A stretch of 64,000 nt of DNA from Diplocloster hominis (lineage in GTDB: Bacteria > Bacillota > Clostridia > Lachnospirales > Lachnospiraceae), in assembly GCF_032380655.1 (NCBI RefSeq), contig NZ_JAWDIY010000001.1:372001-436000 (forward strand), written 5' to 3'. Position 1 is the stretch's first letter; every line of letters begins with the position of its first letter. The position numbers and the translations under genes were made by a program. Of the stretch, positions 1 to 8,137 are shown piece by piece. The notes below the pieces were generated by a model. It had not been told where the DNA came from. It worked only from the letters and a program-made list of their open reading frames with translations, and made no database searches.

Positions 1-1817
1 ATAATCCCCCGGTCCTTCCCGGTTCCGCGGCAGGCTGCGCTGACAATCACCTTTTCTATCTCTTTTCCTTTGGCAAAATTAAGCCTGGGACTACGCAGGA
101 AGGTATAACGGCCCAGGTTCGTCAGTTTTGCGTCGGCTGGCTTATAGATCGCACAGGATCTCAGATCCCCCGGGATTACCAGGTTCCCGTCCTTCACACT
201 ACTGTCTGAAAACGGATTGGATTCCGTGAAATCACTCTGATACTGCACATTTCCCGAAGCATCCGTGACCTTAATATCACTCACCGTTGCAGCAGCAGCC
301 GTATCCGTGCGGAAGCCCAGATAACCGGCTCCATAAGCAAATTCAGCCAGATCCCGGTCAGCATCCACCAGCACCCAGCTTTCTGCGCCATCCGATGCAT
401 CCGCATCCAGCCAGGTATTCACTGAATCTCCTTTTACAGTAATCTTAATCCGGAACGGTTTATCCGCAGACAGCGTTACTTTCCCAGACAGATTCACATC
501 CCCCTGATGCGCCGGAGCGCTGGTCGAATTCGCTCTCGTATAGAATCCCATCTCGTTCGTACCTGGATTCACCCGATACATATAAGCCGCTTCTTTGCCG
601 TTAGCAAAACGGAACAGAGTATATATATTATCCGTCGTCTGAATCGTCTCTTCCACCGTATAATCCAGCCAGCCAAACCCCGCCGTAGTCAGGTCCCCGC
701 CAAACAGGGAAAAGGTACTCTTCCCAACCTTTAATTTCCCATCCGCTACGGAACAGCCGCCGGCAAATTTTCCATCATCACCTGAAAAATCAGACTGATA
801 AAGAATCGTATCCTTTCCATCCAGGGCCGTCACTGTCAGATCATCAATCACGCCCGATTCCGATCCGCCGGTACGGAAACCGATGGTGCCTTCAGTCAGA
901 TCCCCCTGTCCCGAGATATCCACCGATCCCACTTCCGTATAAGTCCCAGCCGCAAGATCCGTTTTCACACCGATTGTCAGCGCGGAACCCTGAGCCTTAA
1001 TACTCACGCCAAAGGCGCTGTTATCAGCCGGAAGCGATACTCCTTTATCCGTCAGATTCAGGACCGCGAACGTGTTCGTAACCACATTTCCCCCATTGAC
1101 CTTATGGAACTTAATCATATTTTTTTCGCCGCCGGCTTCACTTCCGTTCCCTCTGAACTGAAGCATATATCCATCTCGTGAAGTTTGTCCGATGCGAACC
1201 ATCACCGCCAGAGCCTTCCCACTATCGATCCCCATCGTAAATTCCGCGTTATAATCTGTCCACAGGGACTTCCCGGCCGTCGCCGCCGGATCCGCCCAGA
1301 TCCCCGTCATGCTTTCCCACTCAGAGCTGATATCTGTCATAAACGGCCTTGCCTCAGACCAGGCACTCTCCAACTGCCCCCTATCCCAGGACTTCACCCG
1401 CCAATAATACAACTGGTTATCCTCCAATAACTCAGCCAGTTTGTCCACATGAACAAAAGAGCTCTCCTGTGACTCCACCTTACCGGTATCATGCACCAGA
1501 ACCCCTCCATTAAAATCACCCGATCTCTTTGCCACCTGGATCTGATAAGCAGTCTGAATCTCGTCCTTATCCGCATCATGCAGCACCCAGGAAAAAGCCG
1601 GATTCTTCGTATTCAACCCATACGCGTACTCCAGCATCTCCGTCTTTAAGTCCGTGGGCTGAGAAGGCGCTGTATTCCCGTTCTCATCCGCCTTTGCCAA
1701 AGTCCCGCCATTGGAGATCATCGAGACACAGATCATCACGAAGGCCAATGCCATTGCAATGAACCGCTTCACGCCCCATCCTCTCTTAACAAGATTTCCT
1801 TTTTCCTTTTTCACCAT
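1..1817 (-). CDS. Secreted alpha-L-rhamnosidase (GH78-like), N-terminal part, cut by window edge
   Basis: The reading frame is open from an ATG at 1817 to base 1 (605 codons plus two bases) without a stop. A strong AGGAGGAG ribosome site lies just upstream. The product begins with a basic stretch and a hydrophobic signal peptide (about residues 15-43). A fibronectin-III-like domain follows (about 50-165; QTAYQIQVAK and LYYWRVKSWD are the hallmark of rhamnosidase N-termini). Next come two tandem LamG/DUF1080-like modules, each with a GYLGFRTD- or TIGFRTGG-type strand and a YQSDF motif (about 170-345 and 345-530). The last visible part (LRSPRLNF, KVIVSAACRG) matches the start of the bacterial rhamnosidase N domain, so the catalytic (alpha/alpha)6 barrel should lie beyond the window. 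The predicted role is extracellular release of rhamnose from plant glycans or flavonoid glycosides. Family assignment is by motif only, and the catalytic residues are not visible. Confidence 0.75.
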   Translation of the reverse strand, partial: MVKKEKGNLVKRGWGVKRFIAMALAFVMICVSMISNGGTLAKADENGNTAPSQPTDLKTEMLEYAYGLNTKNPAFSWVLHDADKDEIQTAYQIQVAKRSGDFNGGVLVHDTGKVESQESSFVHVDKLAELLEDNQLYYWRVKSWDRGQLESAWSEARPFMTDISSEWESMTGIWADPAATAGKSLWTDYNAEFTMGIDSGKALAVMVRIGQTSRDGYMLQFRGNGSEAGGEKNMIKFHKVNGGNVVTNTFAVLNLTDKGVSLPADNSAFGVSIKAQGSALTIGVKTDLAAGTYTEVGSVDISGQGDLTEGTIGFRTGGSESGVIDDLTVTALDGKDTILYQSDFSGDDGKFAGGCSVADGKLKVGKSTFSLFGGDLTTAGFGWLDYTVEETIQTTDNIYTLFRFANGKEAAYMYRVNPGTNEMGFYTRANSTSAPAHQGDVNLSGKVTLSADKPFRIKITVKGDSVNTWLDADASDGAESWVLVDADRDLAEFAYGAGYLGFRTDTAAAATVSDIKVTDASGNVQYQSDFTESNPFSDSSVKDGNLVIPGDLRSCAIYKPADAKLTNLGRYTFLRSPRLNFAKGKEIEKVIVSAACRGTGKDRGI

Positions 1818-1998
1818 CTTATTCACTCCTCCTGATCATTCCCGGACTTTCGCCCTTGTTTATTTGATCATCGTGATCACATTCTCTTTCGAAATGATTG
1901 TTTCGTCTCTATTCTAAATGAATGCATCCACTTTGGGCAGAGTAAAATCTTTTGATTTCGGGTAATATCTTTAGTTTTTCCCAGTAAAAATCTTCAGG

Positions 1999-2048
1999 CA
2001 CCGCGGAGCGTTTTTATTTCATAGGAGCACTTTCCTATGAAATGAAAT
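1999..2048. repeat. Dispersed palindromic repeat, copy 1
   Basis: CCGCGGAGCGTTT is followed by an 11-bp perfect hairpin (ATTTCATAGGA at 2016-2026 pairs with 2033-2043, loop GCACTT). The same unit occurs at 27009-27051. In both places it directly abuts the T-tract side of a minus-strand terminator. The rest of the 1818-2050 interval is AT-rich and should contain the promoter of the rhamnosidase gene; no clear -35/-10 pair was identified. Confidence 0.7.
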
Positions 2049-2096
2049 AAAAATAATCCGTAAGGCCGGCTGTCTGGCCGGGCGGCCTTACGGATT
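2049..2096 (-). terminator. Intrinsic terminator of trxA operon
   Basis: On the minus strand, a 14-bp stem (2083-2096 pairs with 2055-2068, AATCCGTAAGGCCG type) is followed by ATTTTTATTTC, 14 bases after the trxA stop. Confidence 0.8.
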
Positions 2097-2109
2097 GCTT
2101 ATCTACTTA

Positions 2110-2424
2110 TTAAAGTGCATTTAATTTTGACTCAATCATCTCTTTCGGTACCGCGCCCTGGATGGTGTCCACCGGCTGCCCGTCCTTGAAGATAATAAAA
2201 GTGGGTATGGACATGACCCGGTATTTTCCTGCTGTCTCCATACTGTTATCCACATTCAGCTTACCAACCTTCACCTTGCCGTTATACGCGTCCGCCAGCT
2301 TCTCCACCACCGGTCCCATCATTTTACAAGGGCCGCACCAGTCCGCATAAAAATCCACCAGTACCGGAATGTCCGATTTTAATACTTCCTGTTCAAAATT
2401 TTCATCATTAAATGTAAGTGCCAT
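2110..2424 (-). CDS. trxA: Thioredoxin
   Basis: A 104-residue cytoplasmic disulfide reductase that passes electrons from thioredoxin reductase (a trxB gene lies at 14563-15486) to ribonucleotide reductase, peroxidases and other disulfide targets. The active site WCGPCK is at residues 29-34 (C30 and C33), and the cis-proline segment SIPTF is present. Length matches the family (about 105). The ribosome site GAAAGGATGA overlaps the stop codon of the small upstream ORF, so the two are probably co-transcribed and may be translationally coupled. An intrinsic terminator follows. Identification is secure. Confidence 0.96.
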   Translation of the reverse strand: MALTFNDENFEQEVLKSDIPVLVDFYADWCGPCKMMGPVVEKLADAYNGKVKVGKLNVDNSMETAGKYRVMSIPTFIIFKDGQPVDTIQGAVPKEMIESKLNAL

Positions 2425-2431
2425 CTTCTGA

Positions 2432-2596
2432 TCATCCTTTCTTCTTTTTCTTCGTAATTTTTGCTGTTTTGTCTAAAATCTTGTTTACTTCATTCATGGA
2501 ATTCTTCATATCGCGTAACGACCGGTCGAGGCCTGGCTTGTTGTAGAGCATCTGGTTCACACGGTCCGACATGTTCCGCTTTGCTGCCATAGACAT
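2432..2596 (-). CDS. Small basic protein of unknown function (54 aa)
   Basis: I do not recognise this family. The ORF runs from ATG 2596 (an alternative ATG is two codons in) to TGA 2432. It sits between trmB and trxA with only 8 bases to the trxA start. The product is very basic, with a Lys-rich tail ending in ITKKKKKG, and a central segment (RSLRDMKNSMNEVNKILDK) that would form an amphipathic helix. No signal peptide or membrane segment is visible. Its ribosome site is weak (only A/G-rich). The tight spacing and the use of its last codons as the trxA ribosome site suggest either a real small protein or a translated leader for trxA. Confidence 0.55.
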   Translation of the reverse strand: MSMAAKRNMSDRVNQMLYNKPGLDRSLRDMKNSMNEVNKILDKTAKITKKKKKG

Positions 2597-2638
2597 CACT
2601 TTACTTCTTTTTTTTAGCTTATGTATTACTGCCGCCTT

Positions 2639-3289
2639 TTATACAGGCAGCTTGCGGACTGCTGTTAATTTATGGATCGGATTGCCCATGGATGAGAATT
2701 TTTCCTCATATTCCGTCATGACATTTCCCTCATTTAATACGGGGTCATGATGCAGGTCGAAGGTGGATACTTTGAGGCACCATCCGGCTTCCGTCACTTC
2801 TTCCAATGAAAATTCAAATAAAACCCGGTTATCCGTTTTGAACTCCACAAGCCCCTCAGGCGCCAGGATCTGATCATACCGGGCGAAGAATTCCCGGCTG
2901 GTCAGCCTGCGTTTGGCATGTCTGTCTTTTGGCCATGGATCGGAAAAATTCAGATAGACACGGTCCACCTCACCCTTCGCAAATACTTCCGGAAGATATT
3001 CCGCTTCCATCCGGATGAATTTTACATTTGGCAGCTCCTCTTCCTGCTGCTTTTCCAGGGCTCTCAACAACACGCTGGAATATTTTTCTATTCCTATATA
3101 ATTGATATCCGGGTGTTCCTTCGCCAGGGTCATGAGAAACCGGCCCTTACCCATACCGATCTCTATATGGATCTTATTCTGGTTCCCGAATATGTCCTGC
3201 CACTTTCCCTTCGCGCTTACCTCTTCGTGAACCACATATGGACTTTTTTGGATAATTTCCCTGGAACCTTTTATATTTCGTAATCTCAA
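2639..3289 (-). CDS. trmB: tRNA (guanine-N7-)-methyltransferase
   Basis: A 216-residue SAM-dependent methyltransferase that makes m7G46 in the tRNA variable loop. The Rossmann SAM motif HIEIGMGKGRFL is at about residues 41-52, the acidic strand-2 end IGIEKY at 65-70, and the TrmB signature NFSDPWPKDRHAKRRL at about 114-129. Length matches bacterial TrmB. The start is a TTG codon at 3289-3287, preceded by AAAGGAAG at good spacing. It is the first gene of a short minus-strand operon with the 54-aa ORF and trxA, divergent from the V-ATPase operon. Confidence 0.95.
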   Translation of the reverse strand: MRLRNIKGSREIIQKSPYVVHEEVSAKGKWQDIFGNQNKIHIEIGMGKGRFLMTLAKEHPDINYIGIEKYSSVLLRALEKQQEEELPNVKFIRMEAEYLPEVFAKGEVDRVYLNFSDPWPKDRHAKRRLTSREFFARYDQILAPEGLVEFKTDNRVLFEFSLEEVTEAGWCLKVSTFDLHHDPVLNEGNVMTEYEEKFSSMGNPIHKLTAVRKLPV

Positions 3290-3394
3290 ATCTTAACACT
3301 TCCTTTATTCTTTACGTTATTTTACACTATTCTACTAAAAATTGAAAGACGTTTTTTGTTATATTCACTAATGTCAAAATATCAAAAAAGGAGT

Positions 3395-3475
3395 ATGATA
3401 ATAATGTTCTTAAGTAAGAAGTTACAACGCATTTGTTTTACTCATTTCATAAAGGAGGCTGCTACATGGAGCTGA
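3395..3475 (+). CDS. Possible 26-codon leader peptide ahead of the V-ATPase operon
   Basis: A short frame runs from ATG 3395 to TGA 3475 after a good AAAAAAGGAG ribosome site. It overlaps the first ten bases of the next gene and reads through that gene's ribosome site. This arrangement would allow translational coupling of the first V-ATPase gene to leader translation. No amino-acid bias typical of attenuators is obvious. The ORF is short, and the evidence is the ribosome site and geometry only. Confidence 0.3.
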   Translation: MIIMFLSKKLQRICFTHFIKEAATWS

Positions 3476-3777
3476 TCATCAATCAATTGTCTGAGATCGA
3501 AGCCGCATCGGTAAAAATTATCGAACATGCCACAGAACAGAAGAAAGAGATTTCCGAACACTTCAAACAGCTGACACGGGATTTTGACGAGCAGGTCGAC
3601 CTGGACACACAGAAGCGGCTGTCGGATCTGAATATAAAGCTGACAAAGGAAAAAGAAGAGGAACTGGCCAAGTTAAAGGATGATACGGAAAAGCTGATGA
3701 GCGCTTTGGACAAAGCCTACGAAGACCATCACACGGAGCTGGCCAAATATGTAGTGAACCAAATCATAAAGGAGTAG
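3466..3777 (+). CDS. V-type ATP synthase subunit G/H (peripheral stalk)
   Basis: A 103-residue, almost wholly alpha-helical, charged protein. It begins MELIINQLSEIEAAS and continues with heptad-like Glu/Lys-rich sequence, as expected for the coiled-coil peripheral stalk subunit (AhaH/NtpF type) that pairs with subunit E and holds the catalytic head to subunit I. The start at 3466 is chosen because AAAGGAGG lies 7 bases upstream. It is the first gene of the nine-gene ATPase operon and is followed after 4 bases by subunit C. Sequence conservation in this family is low, so the assignment rests on composition, length and position. Confidence 0.8.
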   Translation: MELIINQLSEIEAASVKIIEHATEQKKEISEHFKQLTRDFDEQVDLDTQKRLSDLNIKLTKEKEEELAKLKDDTEKLMSALDKAYEDHHTELAKYVVNQIIKE

Positions 3778-3781
3778 CACT

Positions 3782-4819
3782 ATGGGCAATATATTAACCT
3801 ACGGCGGAATCGCAACTAAGATCCGCGCCATGCAGAAAAATTTAATAAAACCCGACGATTACCGGGAACTGGTTCTGCTTGGCAGTGTGCCCGAGGCTGT
3901 CAATTATCTCCGGTCAAAGCCCGCCTACCAGCGTCTGCTGGAATCCATTGATGAGGCGCATCTGCATCGGGGAGACGTGGAGGCTGTCCTGATCCGTTCC
4001 CTGTATAAGGACTTTTCCAAGCTTTACCGTTTCTCAGGGCTGAAGCAGCGTCATTTTCTGGATATGTATTTTCGCCAATATGATATCATTCTCATGAAAT
4101 ATTTTCTCCGGACGATTTTTAATCCTTCGGACGAGACGTGGAATCCGCAGATGGCGGGAGAATTTTTCCGTAAGCACTCCACGCTGGATTTGGAGAAGCT
4201 GGTCACCGCTAAGACGGTCGATGAATTCGTCAATGACCTTTCGGGTACCGAGTATCATAAGCCTTTGATGCATCTGTCACAGATGGAGCATCCCACCTTG
4301 TTTGACTACGAAATGACACTGGATTTGTTCTATTTCTCCTATCTCTGGAAGACCTATCATAAGATGTTCAAGGGAAAGGAATTAATGACACTTCGGGAAA
4401 CTTATGGAAGTATGATCGATTTGTTGAATATCCAATGGATTTACCGGTCAAAGAAATATTACCGGATCACCAGCGCCGATATCTACGCCCTGCTCATACC
4501 GATTCGGTTCAAACTGAAACAGGTTCAGATTGCGCAGCTGGTGGAGGCGGCGGACATGAATGAATTCGACCATGTCCTGCAAACTACTTATTATGCGAAA
4601 CGGGCGGATGAATTAAACGGGGCGCAGCTGGAATCCCTGTATAACAATCTGATCTATAAGATGCACCAGCTGGCGAAACGCCGGAACCCCTATTCCATCG
4701 CCTGTATCAACTCCTATCTCTTTGAAAAGGGACAGGAAATAGACAATCTGACCACAATACTGGAATCTATCCGCTATGGCTTACAGCCGGCTGATATCAT
4801 GAAGTACATTATCATTTAA
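3782..4819 (+). CDS. V-type ATP synthase subunit C
   Basis: A 345-residue homologue of the archaeal/bacterial AtpC (NtpC, subunit d-like) that forms the funnel linking the central rotor stalk (D/F) to the membrane K ring. It is helical, without membrane segments. Family-like features are the N-terminal GGIATKIRAMQKNLI, the LRSKPAYQRLL repeat region, and an internal three-fold helical pattern (IRSLYKDFSKLYRF; LNIQWIYRSKKYY; INSYLFEKGQEIDNLTTI). A ribosome site AAAGGAG precedes the ATG. It is tightly packed between the G/H and I genes. Confidence 0.92.
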   Translation: MGNILTYGGIATKIRAMQKNLIKPDDYRELVLLGSVPEAVNYLRSKPAYQRLLESIDEAHLHRGDVEAVLIRSLYKDFSKLYRFSGLKQRHFLDMYFRQYDIILMKYFLRTIFNPSDETWNPQMAGEFFRKHSTLDLEKLVTAKTVDEFVNDLSGTEYHKPLMHLSQMEHPTLFDYEMTLDLFYFSYLWKTYHKMFKGKELMTLRETYGSMIDLLNIQWIYRSKKYYRITSADIYALLIPIRFKLKQVQIAQLVEAADMNEFDHVLQTTYYAKRADELNGAQLESLYNNLIYKMHQLAKRRNPYSIACINSYLFEKGQEIDNLTTILESIRYGLQPADIMKYIII

Positions 4820-4838
4820 GTAAGAGGAGGTAACACCG

Positions 4839-6776
4839 GTGATAGTGAAAATGAAATTCATCACCATTACGGGCCCAAGAGCTTCCATCGACAGGGTCAC
4901 GGACGAATACCTGGCCAAGTATGAAGTCCAACTGGAAAATGCCCTTTCGGAGCTGAAGACAGTGAAAGACCTGGGTCCATACGTCGAGGTGAACCCCTAC
5001 AAGGACCTGATGAAAAAATCGGAAGAATATTTAAGTCTCATCGACTCCAAAAATCTGCAGCCCCAGCCGTCCATGAGCCTGGAGGAAGCGCAGGAAGTGA
5101 TCACCCACATCGATGAGAAAATCACGGATCTGCAGGCCAGGCGGAACGCTGCTTCAGAAAACTGGAAAAATCTGCATACATCGCTGGATATGATCGAACC
5201 ATTCCGGGAACTGACGTATAACGTCCACCAGTTATTGAATTTCCGGTTTGTAAAATACCGGTTTGGTAAAATCTCGCAGGAGTATTTCCAGAAATTTGAA
5301 AAATATGTCTACGAAAGTCTTGATACCATATTTTACAAATGCCATGTGGACCAGGATTACGTATGGGGCGTATACTTTGTGCCAGCCAAAATAAAGGAAA
5401 AAATAGACGCGGTCTATTCCTCCCTTCATTTTGAGCGTATCTTCCTCCCGGATGATTATCAGGGAACACCCGAAGAGGCTTATCAGGATATCCTCAGAAA
5501 GATCTCCGAATGCGAAAAAGAGATCGCTGATATCAACGAGCAGATCGGCGCGGAACTGAGCAAATCCAGACAGGAACTGGTCAGCGCTGCAGACAAGATC
5601 GCCCATGCCTTCAAAAACTTCGATATCCGTAAACTGGCCGCCTGTACCAGCGAAAAGGGGCAGGTATTCTTCATCCTCTGCGGCTGGATGTCGGAGAAGG
5701 ATGCCTATGACTTTATCAGCGATGTGGAAAAGGATGATGAGCTCTTCGTACTGATCGAGGACGATCACAATGAGACGTTCAGCAAGCCTCCCACGAAGCT
5801 TAAGAACCCGAAAGTCTTTCGGCCATTTGAAATGTTTATTAAAATGTACGGTCTTCCCGTCTATGATGAGTTTGACCCTACCATATTCTTAGCGATTACT
5901 TACACATTCATCTTCGGCTGTATGTTCGGAGATGCGGGGCAGGGTATCCTGCTGGTGATCGGAGGGTTCCTTCTCTACAAATTCAAGAAGTCGAACCTGG
6001 CCGCCATCATCGGTACCGCCGGAATCTTCTCGACGATCTTCGGTGTCCTGTACGGCAGTTTCTTTGGTTTTGAGGATGTGATACCGGCTCTGTGGCTAAA
6101 GCCCATGGAACAGGTGATCACGCTCCCGATTGTCGGAACGCTCAATACCGTATTAGTATTGGCTGTCGCATTTGGTATGGCAATGATACTGATTGCCATG
6201 CTGATTAACATATATAACGGCATTAAGCAGCACAATGTCGGAAAAATATTTTTTGACAGCAATGGATTATCCGGTTTCATTTTCTACGGCGCTCTGGTTT
6301 TAACCGTAGTGCTCCTGATGACCGGAAACACATTACCCGCAGCAATCCTGCTGATCGTCATGTTTGTTCTGCCCCTGGTGCTGATTCTCTTCAAGGAGCC
6401 TCTTACGGCCCTGGTAACCAGACATGCGGAACTCATGCCGAAGGAAAAAGGGATGTTTCTCGTTCAGTCCGTTTTCGAACTGTTTGAAGTGGTCTTAAGT
6501 TATCTGACCAATACCATTTCATTCGTCCGTATCGGAGCTTTTGCTCTAAGCCACGCCGGTATGATGCAGGTCGTACTGATGTTAGCTCACGCGGAAAACG
6601 GGGGAAGTCCCAACTGGCCTGTAGTCGTGATCGGCAACCTGTTTGTTATGGGTATGGAAGGCCTGATCGTAGGAATCCATGTTCTGCGTCTGGAATACTA
6701 CGAGATGTTCAGCCGGTTCTTCTCTGGAAGCGGCAGGGAATTTATTCCCTACACGGAAGTGAAATCTAAAAAATAA
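4839..6776 (+). CDS. V-type ATP synthase subunit I (membrane stator)
   Basis: A 645-residue subunit a/I homologue that provides the ion half-channels. The N-terminal half (about 1-340) is soluble and coiled-coil rich. The C-terminal half carries about seven to eight membrane helices, starting at AITYTFIFGCMFGDAGQG. The essential arginine lies in SFVRIGAFALSHAG at about residue 563. The start is GTG at 4839, with AGAGGAGG spaced 8 bases upstream; the internal ATG four codons later has no better site. Length fits the family (630-660). Whether the enzyme pumps Na+ or H+ cannot be told from this subunit. Confidence 0.94.
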   Translation: MIVKMKFITITGPRASIDRVTDEYLAKYEVQLENALSELKTVKDLGPYVEVNPYKDLMKKSEEYLSLIDSKNLQPQPSMSLEEAQEVITHIDEKITDLQARRNAASENWKNLHTSLDMIEPFRELTYNVHQLLNFRFVKYRFGKISQEYFQKFEKYVYESLDTIFYKCHVDQDYVWGVYFVPAKIKEKIDAVYSSLHFERIFLPDDYQGTPEEAYQDILRKISECEKEIADINEQIGAELSKSRQELVSAADKIAHAFKNFDIRKLAACTSEKGQVFFILCGWMSEKDAYDFISDVEKDDELFVLIEDDHNETFSKPPTKLKNPKVFRPFEMFIKMYGLPVYDEFDPTIFLAITYTFIFGCMFGDAGQGILLVIGGFLLYKFKKSNLAAIIGTAGIFSTIFGVLYGSFFGFEDVIPALWLKPMEQVITLPIVGTLNTVLVLAVAFGMAMILIAMLINIYNGIKQHNVGKIFFDSNGLSGFIFYGALVLTVVLLMTGNTLPAAILLIVMFVLPLVLILFKEPLTALVTRHAELMPKEKGMFLVQSVFELFEVVLSYLTNTISFVRIGAFALSHAGMMQVVLMLAHAENGGSPNWPVVVIGNLFVMGMEGLIVGIHVLRLEYYEMFSRFFSGSGREFIPYTEVKSKK

Positions 6777-6798
6777 TTATTTGAGGAGGAAATGTATT

Positions 6799-7227
6799 AT
6801 GTCATTATTATTGAAGGTTGTTATCATTGCAGCACTGTTGTTAAGCATTATTATTCCTTTTGGAGCTTTCTTGCTTGGTGAAAAAAATAAGGGCCGTTTC
6901 AAAAAATCCCTCGGCATCAACGTGTTTTTCTTCTTTGGTACGATTGTCTGTGTCAGTATCGCCATGTTCGGAGGCCAGGCCTATGCGGCTGACGGTGCCG
7001 CAGCGGCATCCACCGCTTCCGGGCTTGGTTATCTGGCCGCTGCATTAGCCACGGGCCTTTCCTGTATCGGCGCCGGTATCGCCGTTGCATCTTCCGCAAG
7101 TGCAGCACTGGGTGCGATCAGCGAAGATTCCAGTATCCTGGGTAAATCCCTGATCTTCGTTGCTCTGGCAGAAGGAGTTGCTCTGTACGGCCTGATCGTA
7201 TCTATCATGATCTTAGGAAAGCTGTAA
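6799..7227 (+). CDS. V-type ATP synthase subunit K (rotor ring proteolipid)
   Basis: A 142-residue membrane protein. The start at 6799 follows TGAGGAGG and begins MSLLLKVV. The second half is a classic glycine/alanine-rich c-type hairpin (GLGYLAAALATGLSCIGAGIAVASSASAALG) with the ion-binding glutamate E125 in VALAEGVALYGL. The first half holds two other hydrophobic segments (about 5-27 and 41-60, joined by a basic loop) without a second carboxylate. Each protomer would therefore carry one carboxylate per four helices, as in Na+-pumping NtpK, although the N-terminal hairpin is not glycine-rich. Rotor location in the cytoplasmic membrane is inferred from the family. Confidence 0.92.
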   Translation: MSLLLKVVIIAALLLSIIIPFGAFLLGEKNKGRFKKSLGINVFFFFGTIVCVSIAMFGGQAYAADGAAAASTASGLGYLAAALATGLSCIGAGIAVASSASAALGAISEDSSILGKSLIFVALAEGVALYGLIVSIMILGKL

Positions 7228-7233
7228 GCTGTC

Positions 7234-7542
7234 ATGAAGATGTTTCTGATCAGTGATAATGTGGACACCCAGACAGGTATGCGACTGGCAGGGGTGGATG
7301 GTGTCGTGGTTCATGAAAGGGCTGAGTTAAAAGCGGCTCTGGAAGGAGTCATAAAAGACAAAGAAATCGGCATCGTCCTGCTGACCGAAAAATTCGGCCG
7401 GGAATTCCCGGAGATCGTCGACGATATTAAGTTGAACCGGAAGCTCCCGCTTATCGTGGAAATACCTGACCGGCACGGAACCGGCCGTAAGCCAGACTTT
7501 ATCACTGCCTACGTAAATGAGGCCATTGGGATTAAATTGTAA
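7234..7542 (+). CDS. V-type ATP synthase subunit F
   Basis: A 102-residue protein of the central rotor stalk that binds subunit D inside the A3B3 head. It has the alternating beta/alpha pattern of NtpG/AtpF: MKMFLISDNVDTQTGMRLAG, then IGIVLLTEKF and PLIVEIPDRHG, ending in an amphipathic helix (FITAYVNEAIGIKL). It starts 6 bases after subunit K, and the ribosome site is poor, suggesting coupling to the upstream gene. Confidence 0.9.
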   Translation: MKMFLISDNVDTQTGMRLAGVDGVVVHERAELKAALEGVIKDKEIGIVLLTEKFGREFPEIVDDIKLNRKLPLIVEIPDRHGTGRKPDFITAYVNEAIGIKL

Positions 7543-7561
7543 TGAAAAGAAGGTGGGTCCT

Positions 7562-8131
7562 ATGACAACAGAAGAAAAGCTTCAGCACTTTCAGGCTTCG
7601 GCCATGGAAGATGCGAGACAGCAAAGCCGGCAGATGCTGGATGATTACACGAAAGCCCTGGAAAAAGAGCTGGAAGAGCATAAGCAGGACAAATTACGGC
7701 AGGCGAAGCTTCAAATAGAGATGCAGACAGCTGATCTGGAACGTAATAAGAATAAAGAACTTTCCCGGGAGCAGCTTCATATTAAGAGAAAGTTGACAAG
7801 GCAACAAACTGCGTTGACCGATAAGCTCTTCGTGGAGATCGGCGATATGCTGACCAACTTCACCTCAACGCATGAATATAACGATATGCTGATACGGCAG
7901 ATCCGGGAGGCTAAGGAATTCGCGAAAGACGATGAGATCATAATCTATATAGATCCTTCCGATTCCTCCCGCCTGGCAGGCCTTGAGATGGCTACGGGAG
8001 TCGGTCTTACCATCAGCCAGTATTCCTTTTTAGGCGGAACCCGCGCGGTGATCCCCTCGAAGAATATTCTGATCGACAATTCCTTCCAGACCAAGCTTGC
8101 GGAAGCCAAAGATGCATTCACATGGAGGTAA
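7562..8131 (+). CDS. V-type ATP synthase subunit E (peripheral stalk)
   Basis: A 189-residue peripheral stalk subunit. It has a long charged N-terminal coiled coil (about residues 5-110, rich in Gln/Glu/Lys) and a C-terminal globular domain ending with GGTRAVIPSKNILIDNSFQTKLAEAKD, typical of AtpE. The start at 7562 (MTTEEKLQHF) follows AAGAAGGTGG; an in-frame upstream ATG at 7517 lies inside subunit F and lacks a site. The stop overlaps the ribosome site for subunit A. Confidence 0.92.
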   Translation: MTTEEKLQHFQASAMEDARQQSRQMLDDYTKALEKELEEHKQDKLRQAKLQIEMQTADLERNKNKELSREQLHIKRKLTRQQTALTDKLFVEIGDMLTNFTSTHEYNDMLIRQIREAKEFAKDDEIIIYIDPSDSSRLAGLEMATGVGLTISQYSFLGGTRAVIPSKNILIDNSFQTKLAEAKDAFTWR

Positions 8132-8137
8132 AGACAG

